64,000 bases of DNA from Mucilaginibacter flavidus. Its GTDB lineage: Bacteria > Bacteroidota > Bacteroidia > Sphingobacteriales > Sphingobacteriaceae. Made by a program: the position numbers and the translations under genes. Positions 57,411 to 64,000 of this stretch are shown here, piece after piece. Position 1 is the stretch's first letter, and the number at the start of each line of letters is the position of its first letter. The notes under the pieces were generated by a model. It saw only the letters and a program-made list of their open reading frames with translations. It had not been told where the DNA came from and searched no databases. The stretch covers positions 310,001 to 374,000 of the forward strand of contig NZ_JAMXOE010000001.1 in the NCBI RefSeq assembly GCF_024055575.1. Direction: 5' to 3'.

Positions 57411-57544
57411 CGCCGGGTAAAAACCGACACTACAATATTGGCCGAGCCTATGGCTCTTTAAAACCTCTTATCAATTACGCCGGGTTGAAACCCGGCGCTA
57501 CAACATGGGCCGAGCCGATGGCTCTTTAAAACTTCTAAACCAAT
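57411..57544. repeat. Tandem duplication of a 67-bp unit
   Basis: Two adjacent copies (57411-57477 and 57478-57544) start CGCCGGGT and share GCCGAGCC-T/G-ATGGCTCTTTAAAAC. Each contains the small stem GAGCC/GGCTC; the second also has the stem CCGGGTT/AACCCGG, which is decayed in the first. Confidence 0.85.
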
Positions 57545-57588
57545 ATCTGTTTTTGGGATTTCCTGTCTTTTCCGACTTTCGGACTCCC

Positions 57589-57620
57589 TTGCTTTTATAG
57601 AAAAAATTACCCTAACTTTG
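57589..57620 (+). promoter_or_regulatory. Promoter-like pair ahead of the 35-codon frame
   Basis: TTG (57589-57591), 21 nt, TAACTTTG (57613-57620): a good match to the Bacteroidetes -33/-7 pattern. The -7 box is 12 nt before the ATG of the small frame and also upstream of hmgA. Confidence 0.5.
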
Positions 57621-57632
57621 TATAACCAAATT

Positions 57633-57740
57633 ATGAGCATACAAAGGCATTTTCTTTTTTCCCTGGGCCTCACTTCTATGAGTGATGCTTCTTCTTTCAG
57701 GGATGCCGTGCTCGCTAAAATTGTTCTGGCGCAGTATTAG
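57633..57740 (+). CDS. Possible 35-residue protein
   Basis: A short frame beginning MSIQRHFLFSLGLTSMSDAS and ending AKIVLAQY. It sits 12 nt after a good promoter-like pair and is the only non-repetitive stretch in its interval, which are the two reasons to list it. No homology is recognised, and its length is within chance. It could be a small protein or simply the 5' leader of hmgA. Confidence 0.3.
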   Translation: MSIQRHFLFSLGLTSMSDASSFRDAVLAKIVLAQY

Positions 57741-57744
57741 TTTG

Positions 57745-57912
57745 TTGCAAGGTTTTAAGGTTGAAAAGTTGTAAGGTTTTCTACCTGGCACGTTCAGCTA
57801 AAACTATTTCTATTATAAAACTGTTTAATTTATATTGCTGATAATAAGTTAGTTGATAACATTTCAACCTTACAACTTTTCAACTTTAAAACGTTTTAAC
57901 ATTTCAACATAA
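57745..57912. repeat. Octamer inverted repeat without a gene, ahead of hmgA
   Basis: Left arm 57745-57778 (TTGCAAGG TTTTAAGG TTGAAAAG) and right arm 57862-57912 (ACCTTACA ACTTTTCA ACTTTAAA) are reverse complements over about 33 bp with few mismatches, around an 80-nt spacer. Same word family as the arms that enclose the four-helix-bundle gene, but empty. It ends 4 nt before the hmgA start codon. Confidence 0.85.
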
Positions 57913-57916
57913 AAAC

Positions 57917-59074
57917 ATGCCTGTTTACCATACATTAGGAGCTATTCCGCCAAAGCGGCACACGCAATTCCGCAAGCCGGACGGTACGCTTTATGCCGAA
58001 GAACTGGTATCGACCGAGGGCTTTAGCAGCCTGTATTCACTGGTTTACCATTGCTACCCGCCTACCCTTGTAAAAGAACTGGGCGAGCCATATTCTGTTG
58101 AGCCCAAAATTGCCCGTGAAAAGCATTTGAAGCACACGAGCCTGTTAGGTTTTAAAATTGAGCCTGAAGACGATTATTTAAAAAGCCGCAAACCAGTACT
58201 GGTGAACAGCGATTTGCATATTTCACTGGCGGCCCCGCGCAAGTCAATGACCGACTATTTTTACAAAAACAGCCAGGCCGACGAGGTGGTATTTATACAC
58301 GAAGGCTCCGGAACGTTAAAAACCGGCTATGGCAATATCAAATTTGTATACGGCGATTACCTGATCATCCCCCGCGGCACCATTTACCAAATGGAATTTG
58401 ACACGCCCGATAACCGGCTGTTTATAACTGAAAGTTTTAGCCCTATCCGCATACCCAAACGCTATACCAATGCCTACGGGCAGCTAACGGAACAAGCGCC
58501 TTATTGCGAGCGCGATATTAAACGGCCCACCGATCTGGAAACCCACGACGAAAAAGGCGATTTCAAAATCCTGATAAAAAAACAGGGGCTGATTTATCCA
58601 TACATCTACGGCACCCACCCTTTTGATTTTATAGGATGGGACGGCTTTCATTACCCGTGGGCATTTTCGATACATGATTTTGAGCCGATAACCGGGCGCC
58701 TGCACCAGCCGCCGCCGGTGCACCAAACATTCGAAGGGCATAACTTTGTGATCTGCTCATTTGTACCAAGGAAGTTTGACTATCACCCGTTGTCTATACC
58801 AGCGCCATACAACCACAGCAACGTAGACAGCGATGAACTATTGTACTACGTGGATGGCGACTTTATGAGCCGTAAAAGTGTGGTTAAAGGGCAAATAACC
58901 CTTCACCCTGGCGGCATACCGCACGGCCCTCACCCTGGATCTGTAGAGAAATCGATAGGCAAAGAAGCAACTGACGAACTGGCCGTAATGATAGACCCCT
59001 TTAGGCCATTAATGCTAACCGAAGACGCAATAAAAATAGAAGACGAAAATTATTATAAAAGCTGGGTGAGTTGA
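57917..59074 (+). CDS. hmgA: Homogentisate 1,2-dioxygenase
   Basis: 385 residues, somewhat shorter than the 430-450 of proteobacterial and animal enzymes. It has PVYHTLGAIPPKRHTQFRKP, QADEVVFIHEGSGTLKTGYG, FKFVYGDYLIIPRGTIYQME-like cupin strands, HPFDFIGWDGFHYPWAFSIH, QPPPVHQTFEGHNFVICSFV and the iron-site stretch LHPGGIPHGPHPGSVEKSIG. It opens the ring of homogentisate to maleylacetoacetate using Fe2+ and O2. It is directly followed by the gene for 4-hydroxyphenylpyruvate dioxygenase, the preceding enzyme of the pathway, and lies opposite FAH. Confidence 0.93.
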   Translation: MPVYHTLGAIPPKRHTQFRKPDGTLYAEELVSTEGFSSLYSLVYHCYPPTLVKELGEPYSVEPKIAREKHLKHTSLLGFKIEPEDDYLKSRKPVLVNSDLHISLAAPRKSMTDYFYKNSQADEVVFIHEGSGTLKTGYGNIKFVYGDYLIIPRGTIYQMEFDTPDNRLFITESFSPIRIPKRYTNAYGQLTEQAPYCERDIKRPTDLETHDEKGDFKILIKKQGLIYPYIYGTHPFDFIGWDGFHYPWAFSIHDFEPITGRLHQPPPVHQTFEGHNFVICSFVPRKFDYHPLSIPAPYNHSNVDSDELLYYVDGDFMSRKSVVKGQITLHPGGIPHGPHPGSVEKSIGKEATDELAVMIDPFRPLMLTEDAIKIEDENYYKSWVS

Positions 59075-59078
59075 GGTG

Positions 59079-59157
59079 AAAGGTAAAAAGCTGAAAGGCG
59101 AAAGCCTCTAAATCTTTTAATTCACTAATTCACCCAATCACCAATTCACCAATTAAA
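59079..59157. repeat. Short-period repeat between hmgA and HPPD
   Basis: From 4 nt after the hmgA stop to 2 nt before the HPPD ATG. The left part has GGTGAAA/GCTGAAA units, the right part TTCACTAA TTCACCCAA TCACCAA, an approximate inverse with period 7-9. Confidence 0.75.
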
Positions 59158-59159
59158 AA

Positions 59160-60284
59160 ATGGAAACACTTACCATAGATAAACAACAAAAAACAACTGA
59201 TTTTTTACCGCTTAACGGTACCGACCACGTTGAATTTTACGTAGGCAACGCCAAGCAGGCAGCCTTCTATTACAAAACCGCTTTCGGCTTCCAAGATTTG
59301 GCTTATGCCGGGCCTGAAACTGGTATGCGCGACCGCGCTTCGTACGTGTTACAGCAAGGAAAAATACGCCTGGTGCTGACAACGCCGCTGCACTCGGACC
59401 ACCCGATTGCCGAGCACATTAAAAAACATGGCGACGGGGTAAAAATCCTCGCATTATCTGTTGATGATGCTTACGATGCTTTTTACCAAACTACCAGTCG
59501 CGGCGCAGAACCATACCAGGAGCCGCAAACCATGACCGATGAATTTGGCGAAGTGCGCACCAGCGGGATAAAGCTTTATGGCGAAACCGTTCACCTTTTT
59601 GTGGAGCGTAAAAATTATACCGGCGCGTTTTTACCACATTACGAAAAGATGGATTCGGGCTACCATCCAACACCAACAGGCCTGGTGCACATCGACCATT
59701 GTGTAGGCAACGTAGGCTGGCACAAGATGAATGAGTGGGTTAATTTTTACGAGGAGACTATGGGTTTCCGTAACATTTTAACTTTTGATGATAAAATGAT
59801 TTCGACCGAGTATTCAGCCCTGATGAGCAAGGTGATGAGCAACGGAAATGGCTTTGTAAAGTTCCCGATAAATGAACCGGCAGAAGGTAAAAAGAAGTCG
59901 CAAATTGAAGAATACCTTGAATTTTACGAAGGCGAAGGCGTACAGCACCTGGCCCTGGCAACCAATGATATTGTTAACACAGTTACCACGCTGCAGAGCC
60001 GTGGCATCGAGTTTTTAACTGTACCGACAACGTATTACGATGAACTCATTGACCGCGTTGGTCATATTGATGAGGACCTGGAGCCATTGAAAAAGCTCGG
60101 CATTTTGGTCGACCGGGACGACGAAGGCTACCTGCTGCAAATATTCACCAAGCCAGTTGAAGACAGGCCAACACTGTTCTTCGAAATCATCCAGCGTAAA
60201 GGTGCAAAGTCATTCGGTGCGGGTAATTTTAAAGCGCTGTTTGAAGCGATCGAAAGAGAGCAGGAATTAAGAGGGAATTTGTAA
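59160..60284 (+). CDS. hppD: 4-hydroxyphenylpyruvate dioxygenase
   Basis: 374 residues, full length. It contains two glyoxalase-like halves. The iron ligands are in PTGLVHIDHCVGNVGWHKM (first His), GVQHLALATNDIVNTVTTLQ (second His) and PTLFFEIIQRKGAKSFGAGN (Glu). The C-terminal FGAGNFKALFEAIEREQELR is strongly conserved in the family and gates the active site. It turns 4-hydroxyphenylpyruvate into homogentisate. It lies downstream of hmgA on the same strand, with FAH and a flavin reductase gene divergent, giving most of a tyrosine catabolic cluster. A maleylacetoacetate isomerase gene is not in view. Confidence 0.95.
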   Translation: METLTIDKQQKTTDFLPLNGTDHVEFYVGNAKQAAFYYKTAFGFQDLAYAGPETGMRDRASYVLQQGKIRLVLTTPLHSDHPIAEHIKKHGDGVKILALSVDDAYDAFYQTTSRGAEPYQEPQTMTDEFGEVRTSGIKLYGETVHLFVERKNYTGAFLPHYEKMDSGYHPTPTGLVHIDHCVGNVGWHKMNEWVNFYEETMGFRNILTFDDKMISTEYSALMSKVMSNGNGFVKFPINEPAEGKKKSQIEEYLEFYEGEGVQHLALATNDIVNTVTTLQSRGIEFLTVPTTYYDELIDRVGHIDEDLEPLKKLGILVDRDDEGYLLQIFTKPVEDRPTLFFEIIQRKGAKSFGAGNFKALFEAIEREQELRGNL

Positions 60285-60285
60285 G

Positions 60286-60385
60286 AGGTTCGGATGACAG
60301 AGGTCAGATGTCAGAGATAACCACGGTATCGATTGTGTTCAAATATCGGACCTCCAATTTCTGACTTCCGTCATCATTCGCTATT
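60286..60385. repeat. Short-period repeat after HPPD
   Basis: GATGACAGA/GGTCAGAT/GTCAGAG units on the left and TCTGACTTCCGTCATCAT on the right are approximately inverse, starting 2 nt after the HPPD stop and ending before the terminator. Confidence 0.65.
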
Positions 60386-60388
60386 TTT

Positions 60389-60413
60389 AAGCCGGGCATA
60401 AGTCCGGCTTTTT
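60389..60413 (+). terminator. Rho-independent terminator of the hmgA-HPPD unit
   Basis: AAGCCGG (60389-60395) and CCGGCTT (60404-60410) form a 7-bp GC-rich stem around GCATAAGT, followed by a T-run to 60413. It lies 105 nt after the HPPD stop and 8 nt before the next gene. Confidence 0.85.
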
Positions 60414-60420
60414 CTCTGTC

Positions 60421-61092
60421 ATGACCGTCGACGAAATAATCTCCATTCTCAAACAAAAATCAAACGCTAAACACCATGCCGGCATGAAGCGTTTTGGGAT
60501 TGACAACCAATCCGCATTGGGTATCCCCCTCCCCGAATTGAGGAAGATAGCAAAGGAAATAAAGACCAATCATGACCTTGCACTTGCCTTGTGGAAAATA
60601 AATATTCACGAAGCAAAGCTGCTCGCTTCGATGATAGCCGACCCGAAACAATTTACCGAACAGCAAGCCGATGAATGGGTACACGACTTTTACTCGTGGG
60701 ACATCTGTGACCAGGTTTGCGGCAACCTATTATACAGAACGAGCTTTGCGCTAAACAAGGCAATTGAGTACACCAACAGTACCGAAGTATTTGTAAAACG
60801 TGCAGGTTTTGTGCTAATGGCCGAGTTCGCCATTCACCATAAAAAAGCCCCTGACGATTCATTTTTGGCCTTTTTCCCTATAATGGAACGCGAAGCATGG
60901 GACAATCGCAATTTTGTAAAGAAAGCGATTAACTGGGCCTTGCGGCAAATCGGTAAAAGAAACAATACGCTGCGGACCCATGCCGTTGAAACCGCCCAAC
61001 GGATTTTATTACAGAACACTAAGAGTGCCAGGTGGATAGCCTCTGATGCACTAAATGAACTATCAGGCAAACCATTGATAATTAATGGTTAA
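60421..61092 (+). CDS. DNA alkylation repair protein, AlkD-like
   Basis: 223 residues, the usual size. HEAT-like helices with AKHHAGMKRFGIDNQSALGI, GIPLPELRKIAKEIKTNHDL, LALALWKINIHEAKLLASMI, DFYSWDICDQVCGNLLYRTS and WDNRNFVKKAINWALRQIGK, matching the AlkC/AlkD glycosylase-like family (the Trp-Asp of SWDICD and the Arg-Gln of WALRQIGKRN are conserved). It removes alkylated bases such as 3-methyladenine or acts on bulky adducts. The ATG is 8 nt after a terminator, so it needs its own promoter within or before the hairpin, and none is obvious. Confidence 0.88.
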   Translation: MTVDEIISILKQKSNAKHHAGMKRFGIDNQSALGIPLPELRKIAKEIKTNHDLALALWKINIHEAKLLASMIADPKQFTEQQADEWVHDFYSWDICDQVCGNLLYRTSFALNKAIEYTNSTEVFVKRAGFVLMAEFAIHHKKAPDDSFLAFFPIMEREAWDNRNFVKKAINWALRQIGKRNNTLRTHAVETAQRILLQNTKSARWIASDALNELSGKPLIING

Positions 61093-61277
61093 GTTTTGTC
61101 GATTTTGCCCTCCAAATTGTTTAACCTCATAACATTTTACATATTATTGCTAACCATTTCGGGGTGGTTTTCGTATTAAGCAGGCTCGCCGGTTTCGCTC
61201 CCGGCCGGCTTTGGCATAGAATTTTCTATTACTAACCCTGTAGCTGTTGATTATAACAAAATGAGTTGGATAACAAT

Positions 61278-62759
61278 ATGAGCATTACCGTGGGGAACGA
61301 CTTTTATTCAGACGATGCCGCCCATCTTGCTCAAATAATTGATCAATTAAACGCGGGGATCTGGGAGTTTAACGTCAATACAAAAGAGGTTAAATGGTCT
61401 GCCGGTTTCTATAAAATTCTTGGGTACGTACCCGGGGAGATAGAGTGTTCCTACAACTTTTTTTTAGACGAGCTGCTTTATCACTATGACAAGCCTGTTT
61501 TTTTAAAGGCTCTTCACACACGCAGCGCCGAGTCAAGCAATACTGTACAAATAAGGCTGTTAACCAAAACATCGGGCTACCAATGGTTTGAAAGCATTAC
61601 CAATAAGTGGGATGATAACGGCGCACCAAAATATACCGGCTCGCTGGTAAACATCAACAAATCAAAAATACTGGGCCTGCGCTCGGCACAAAACGATTTC
61701 CTTTTTAACGAAACAGGCACCATCGCCAAAATAAGTGGCTTCGAAATTGATGTGCCTACAATGAGCCTTTGGCTATCGAAAGAAGCCTTTGATATTTACG
61801 AACTAAACGACCAGCTAAAACTGAGCATTGAAGAAGCGGTTAGTTTTTTTGAGCCCCAGTATCGCCCGCTGATAAACGATGCCATTGACAACGCCATAAA
61901 ATTTTGCAAGCCGTACGATCTGGAGCTGATGTTCCGCTCGGCAAAAAATAATTTGATTTGGGTACGCGCCAAAGGGCTGCCTATTATTGATGATTATGGT
62001 AAATGTGTTAAAATAAGGGGTATACTGCAGGATATTGACAGCATCAAAAAGAAAGGCATCGCCCTGCAGGCATCCATCGCCTCGCTGAATGATCAAAACA
62101 AACGCCTGCAAAATTTCGCTTACATTGTATCACACAACCTGCGTTCGCACTCGGGCAATTTGCAGTTTATGGTTAACCTGCACCAGGAAAGTGAGTCGGC
62201 CGAAGACAGGGCCGAAGTGTTTGCGCATATCAAATCGATAAGCGCCAGTTTGGCTACTACCGTTGAGCACCTTAACGAGATTGTGATGATACATACCGAT
62301 ATCGACAAGGAGCGCAAAACGTTGGAATTTGAAGAAGTATTTAAAAACGTGATGTCGGCCCTTCAAAGCAATATTGACGCAACCGATGCAAAAATTGAAT
62401 ACGACTTTACCAAATGCCCGGTTATTGAATACATACCGGCATATTTGGAAAGCATTTTCCAAAACCTGCTTACCAACGCACTTAAATACCGCCATATGGA
62501 CAGGCAACCGGTTATTACCTGCCGCACCATAAAGGATAATAACCATATCTACATGTTATTTGAAGATAACGGCATCGGCATTGACCTGGACCGTTATGGC
62601 GACAAAGTATTTGGCATGTACAAAACCTTCCATCAAAACACCGACGCGAAAGGTATCGGCCTGTTCATCACCCGCAACCAAATCGAATCAATGGGTGGCA
62701 CTATTAAGCTGGATAGTACCGTTAATGTGGGCACCAAGTTCACCATCCGTTTGGTATAA
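61278..62759 (+). CDS. PAS-domain sensor histidine kinase, cytosolic
   Basis: 493 residues from ATG 61278, 12 nt inside a longer open frame. Two PAS domains: AQIIDQLNAGIWEFNVNTKE to YTGSLVNINKSKI, then FEIDVPTMSLWLSKEAFDIY to VKIRGILQDIDSIKKK. A coiled linker leads to the H-box FAYIVSHNLRSHSGNLQFMV with the phosphorylated His. The ATPase domain has its N box (IFQNLLTNALKYRHMDRQPV), G1 (MLFEDNGIGIDLDRYGDK) and G2 (TDAKGIGLFITRNQIESMGG), all intact. No membrane segment, so it senses a cytosolic signal. No response regulator is adjacent; an AraC-type regulator follows. Confidence 0.93.
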   Translation: MSITVGNDFYSDDAAHLAQIIDQLNAGIWEFNVNTKEVKWSAGFYKILGYVPGEIECSYNFFLDELLYHYDKPVFLKALHTRSAESSNTVQIRLLTKTSGYQWFESITNKWDDNGAPKYTGSLVNINKSKILGLRSAQNDFLFNETGTIAKISGFEIDVPTMSLWLSKEAFDIYELNDQLKLSIEEAVSFFEPQYRPLINDAIDNAIKFCKPYDLELMFRSAKNNLIWVRAKGLPIIDDYGKCVKIRGILQDIDSIKKKGIALQASIASLNDQNKRLQNFAYIVSHNLRSHSGNLQFMVNLHQESESAEDRAEVFAHIKSISASLATTVEHLNEIVMIHTDIDKERKTLEFEEVFKNVMSALQSNIDATDAKIEYDFTKCPVIEYIPAYLESIFQNLLTNALKYRHMDRQPVITCRTIKDNNHIYMLFEDNGIGIDLDRYGDKVFGMYKTFHQNTDAKGIGLFITRNQIESMGGTIKLDSTVNVGTKFTIRLV

Positions 62760-62927
62760 CCATTTCAAAAAGTCTTCCCGGAACTTAACATCGGCACTGC
62801 CGGGCTGTAATACTGAGCTACCAGCCGCATGCCCCCTAAAAAACTTAGTCCAACTTCATCTGATTATTCAACTAAAGTGTTAAATTCGTATCACCAATTT
62901 GACCGATTTACACACTAAAATTAGATT

Positions 62928-63806
62928 ATGACTACGAGCAACGTAATGCGCGAAATTACCCCGCTAACACCAAGCGATTGCTTTACCATTTTTTCGAGGG
63001 TTAAAAAAAAGTTTGATTTCCCGCTTCACTATCACGAGGAGTATGAATTGAACCTGATTTTGAATGCAAAAGGCGCCAAACGCGTGGTTGGGGGAAATAT
63101 TGAAGTAATTGATGACCTGGAGCTGGCGCTGATAGGCCCAAACCTGTACCATGCCTGGTTTACCAACCAATGCCAGAGCGAGGCAATAACTGAAATTACT
63201 ATACAGTTTCATAAAGATTTATTTGACGAAAAATTCCTGAAACGCAACCAGCTGAGTTTCTTAAAAAGTATGCTGGAGCGCTCGCAACGAGGGATCGTAT
63301 TTACACCAGAAACCATAACCGCGCTTAAAGGCCGCATATTAGCCCTCGATAAAAAGACCGGCTTCGACTCGGTGCTGGAGTTGTTATCCATCCTGCACGA
63401 CCTTTCTATCTCGCGCAATATGAAGGTGTTATCCGACTCCGGTTTTACCAACGAAAAGTTTTTTTACAACAGCCGCCGCATCGAAAAAGTGTTTGAGCAT
63501 ATGAACAACAACTACAACAAGCAGGTTACCCTGGCCGAAGTTGCCCGCATTGCCAATATGCCCGAAGCCTCGTTCAGTCGCTTTATAAAAAAGCGCACCG
63601 GCAAAACTTTTATCGATAGCCTGAACGAAATACGCCTTGGCCATGCCTCAAGGATGCTCATAGATTCAACAACCACAGTTGCCGAAATAGCCTACAAATG
63701 CGGTTTTAATAACATTTCCAACTTCAACAGGATATTTAAACGCAAAAAGCTATGCATCCCCAAAGAGTTTAGGGAAACGTATACCGGGAACCGTGTCTTC
63801 ATCTGA
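62928..63806 (+). CDS. AraC-family transcriptional regulator with cupin sensor
   Basis: 292 residues. The N-terminal 150 residues are a cupin-like sugar or small-molecule sensor (KKKFDFPLHYHEEYELNLIL, KRVVGGNIEVIDDLELALIG). The C-terminal double helix-turn-helix is intact: QVTLAEVARIANMPEASFSR, FSRFIKKRTGKTFIDSLNEI and VAEIAYKCGFNNISNFNRIF. The family usually controls carbon-source genes, and targets are not evident here. It starts 168 nt after the kinase gene, in a stretch that may hold its promoter. The downstream end is repeat. Confidence 0.9.
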   Translation: MTTSNVMREITPLTPSDCFTIFSRVKKKFDFPLHYHEEYELNLILNAKGAKRVVGGNIEVIDDLELALIGPNLYHAWFTNQCQSEAITEITIQFHKDLFDEKFLKRNQLSFLKSMLERSQRGIVFTPETITALKGRILALDKKTGFDSVLELLSILHDLSISRNMKVLSDSGFTNEKFFYNSRRIEKVFEHMNNNYNKQVTLAEVARIANMPEASFSRFIKKRTGKTFIDSLNEIRLGHASRMLIDSTTTVAEIAYKCGFNNISNFNRIFKRKKLCIPKEFRETYTGNRVFI

Positions 63807-63807
63807 A

Positions 63808-64000
63808 GATGTGCTAATTTGAAGATTTGAAAATGGCGAAAAAGACTAACATTCGCGATTGAAAATTTGAAGGTGGTGAAATAATTGAAATTTATGGTTA
63901 AAAAAGTATTAGATAACCGCTGTTAATAAATCTACTTTAGGCTTACCAATTATTTAACCATTTTGATGCAGCTAATCTTCAAATCAGCATATCATCAAAT
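63808..64000. repeat. Short-period inverted repeat at the window end
   Basis: GAAGATGTGCTAATTTGAAG (63808-63827) is approximately inverted by a stretch around 63970-64000 (CTAATCTTCAAATCAGCATA). Both are made of 8-9 nt words with GAAGATTT/AATCTTC. No gene is visible in the last 194 bp. Confidence 0.65.

Larger units (their letters stand above)
57273..57916. other. Repeat-filled interval between divergent FAH and hmgA
   Basis: 644 bp almost entirely repetitive: octamers at 57300-57383, a 67-bp tandem repeat at 57411-57544, a possible 35-codon gene with its own promoter at 57589-57740, and an octamer inverted repeat at 57745-57912 that ends 4 nt before the hmgA ATG. No operator for a regulator of the tyrosine genes can be told apart in it. 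Confidence 0.7.

Noticed and set aside
1..64000. tRNA, rRNA, insertion sequence or prophage genes
   Set aside because: None recognised on reading; no transposase, integrase or phage structural motif appears among the frames.

Overview
The window looks like chromosomal DNA from a Bacteroidetes bacterium of the Sphingobacteriaceae type (Mucilaginibacter or Pedobacter-like). This is inferred from a T9SS C-terminal sorting domain, TAnnTTTG-type -7 promoter boxes, weak Shine-Dalgarno signals with many TTG/GTG starts, a hybrid ThrA, and ECF sigma and AraC/PAS regulators. There is no rRNA, tRNA, prophage, transposase or CRISPR array. Most of the window is housekeeping and metabolic genes. The unusual content lies between the genes and sometimes inside them.

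Layout. 1-2.8 kb: two abutting family-4 glycosyltransferases on the minus strand. 3.1-3.6 kb: a RelE-type toxin-antitoxin pair. 3.65-9.8 kb (minus): a class III aminotransferase; an ECF sigma unit with a membrane protein carrying four VPxGYFD repeats and a small exported protein; Bcp peroxidase; an M23 peptidase; an FAH-fold hydrolase. 9.8-10.4 kb: a GxxExxY gene between 38-bp inverted repeats. 11-22.8 kb: Kup, PAP2 phosphatase, PdeM-like phosphoesterase, DUF418 protein, AraC regulator, SDR, a PAS protein with no ATPase domain, HtrA protease and DapF. 22.8-28.8 kb: a frameshifted YhcG-type nuclease gene, a SNF2 helicase, and a nucleotidyltransferase overlapping a 57-codon gene. 28.9-39.3 kb: dienelactone hydrolase, a flippase-like membrane protein with a GT2 enzyme, an ABC permease, a SpoIIE phosphatase, a four-helix-bundle cassette, RNase HII, a glycosyltransferase, GcvT and a ComB-like phosphatase. 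39.4-48.7 kb: DUF4349 lipoprotein, MazG-like protein, Dtd, a Cys/Met-metabolism PLP enzyme, two large exported proteins, RsgA, a nitrilase-family enzyme and a second toxin-antitoxin pair. 48.9-55.2 kb: the threonine operon with a Thr-rich leader peptide and attenuator, then GNAT and HAD genes. 55.3-60.3 kb: tyrosine catabolism (flavin reductase-like protein and FAH on minus; HmgA and HPPD on plus). 60.4-64 kb: AlkD-like protein, a PAS histidine kinase and an AraC regulator.

The main signal is in the repeats. (i) A GC-rich palindromic element, CCCCCTAAAGGGGG plus its inverse, occurs three times. All three copies sit at or inside coding sequence and are read in the same frame (PPxxLKGE on the left arm, PLGG on the right arm). 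(ii) About fifteen intergenic intervals are filled by imperfect inverted or direct repeats whose arms are degenerate tandem words with a 7-10 bp period. The word differs from locus to locus, and the elements often start at or supply stop codons. Two of them enclose a gene: GxxExxY, and a homologue of the 23S rRNA intervening-sequence protein. One supplies the signal peptide of a lipoprotein. (iii) A 39-bp palindromic tandem repeat with covarying arms sits at the frameshift in the YhcG gene. (iv) Two copies of the widespread GTCATTGCGAGG hairpin lie in and after the threonine operon.
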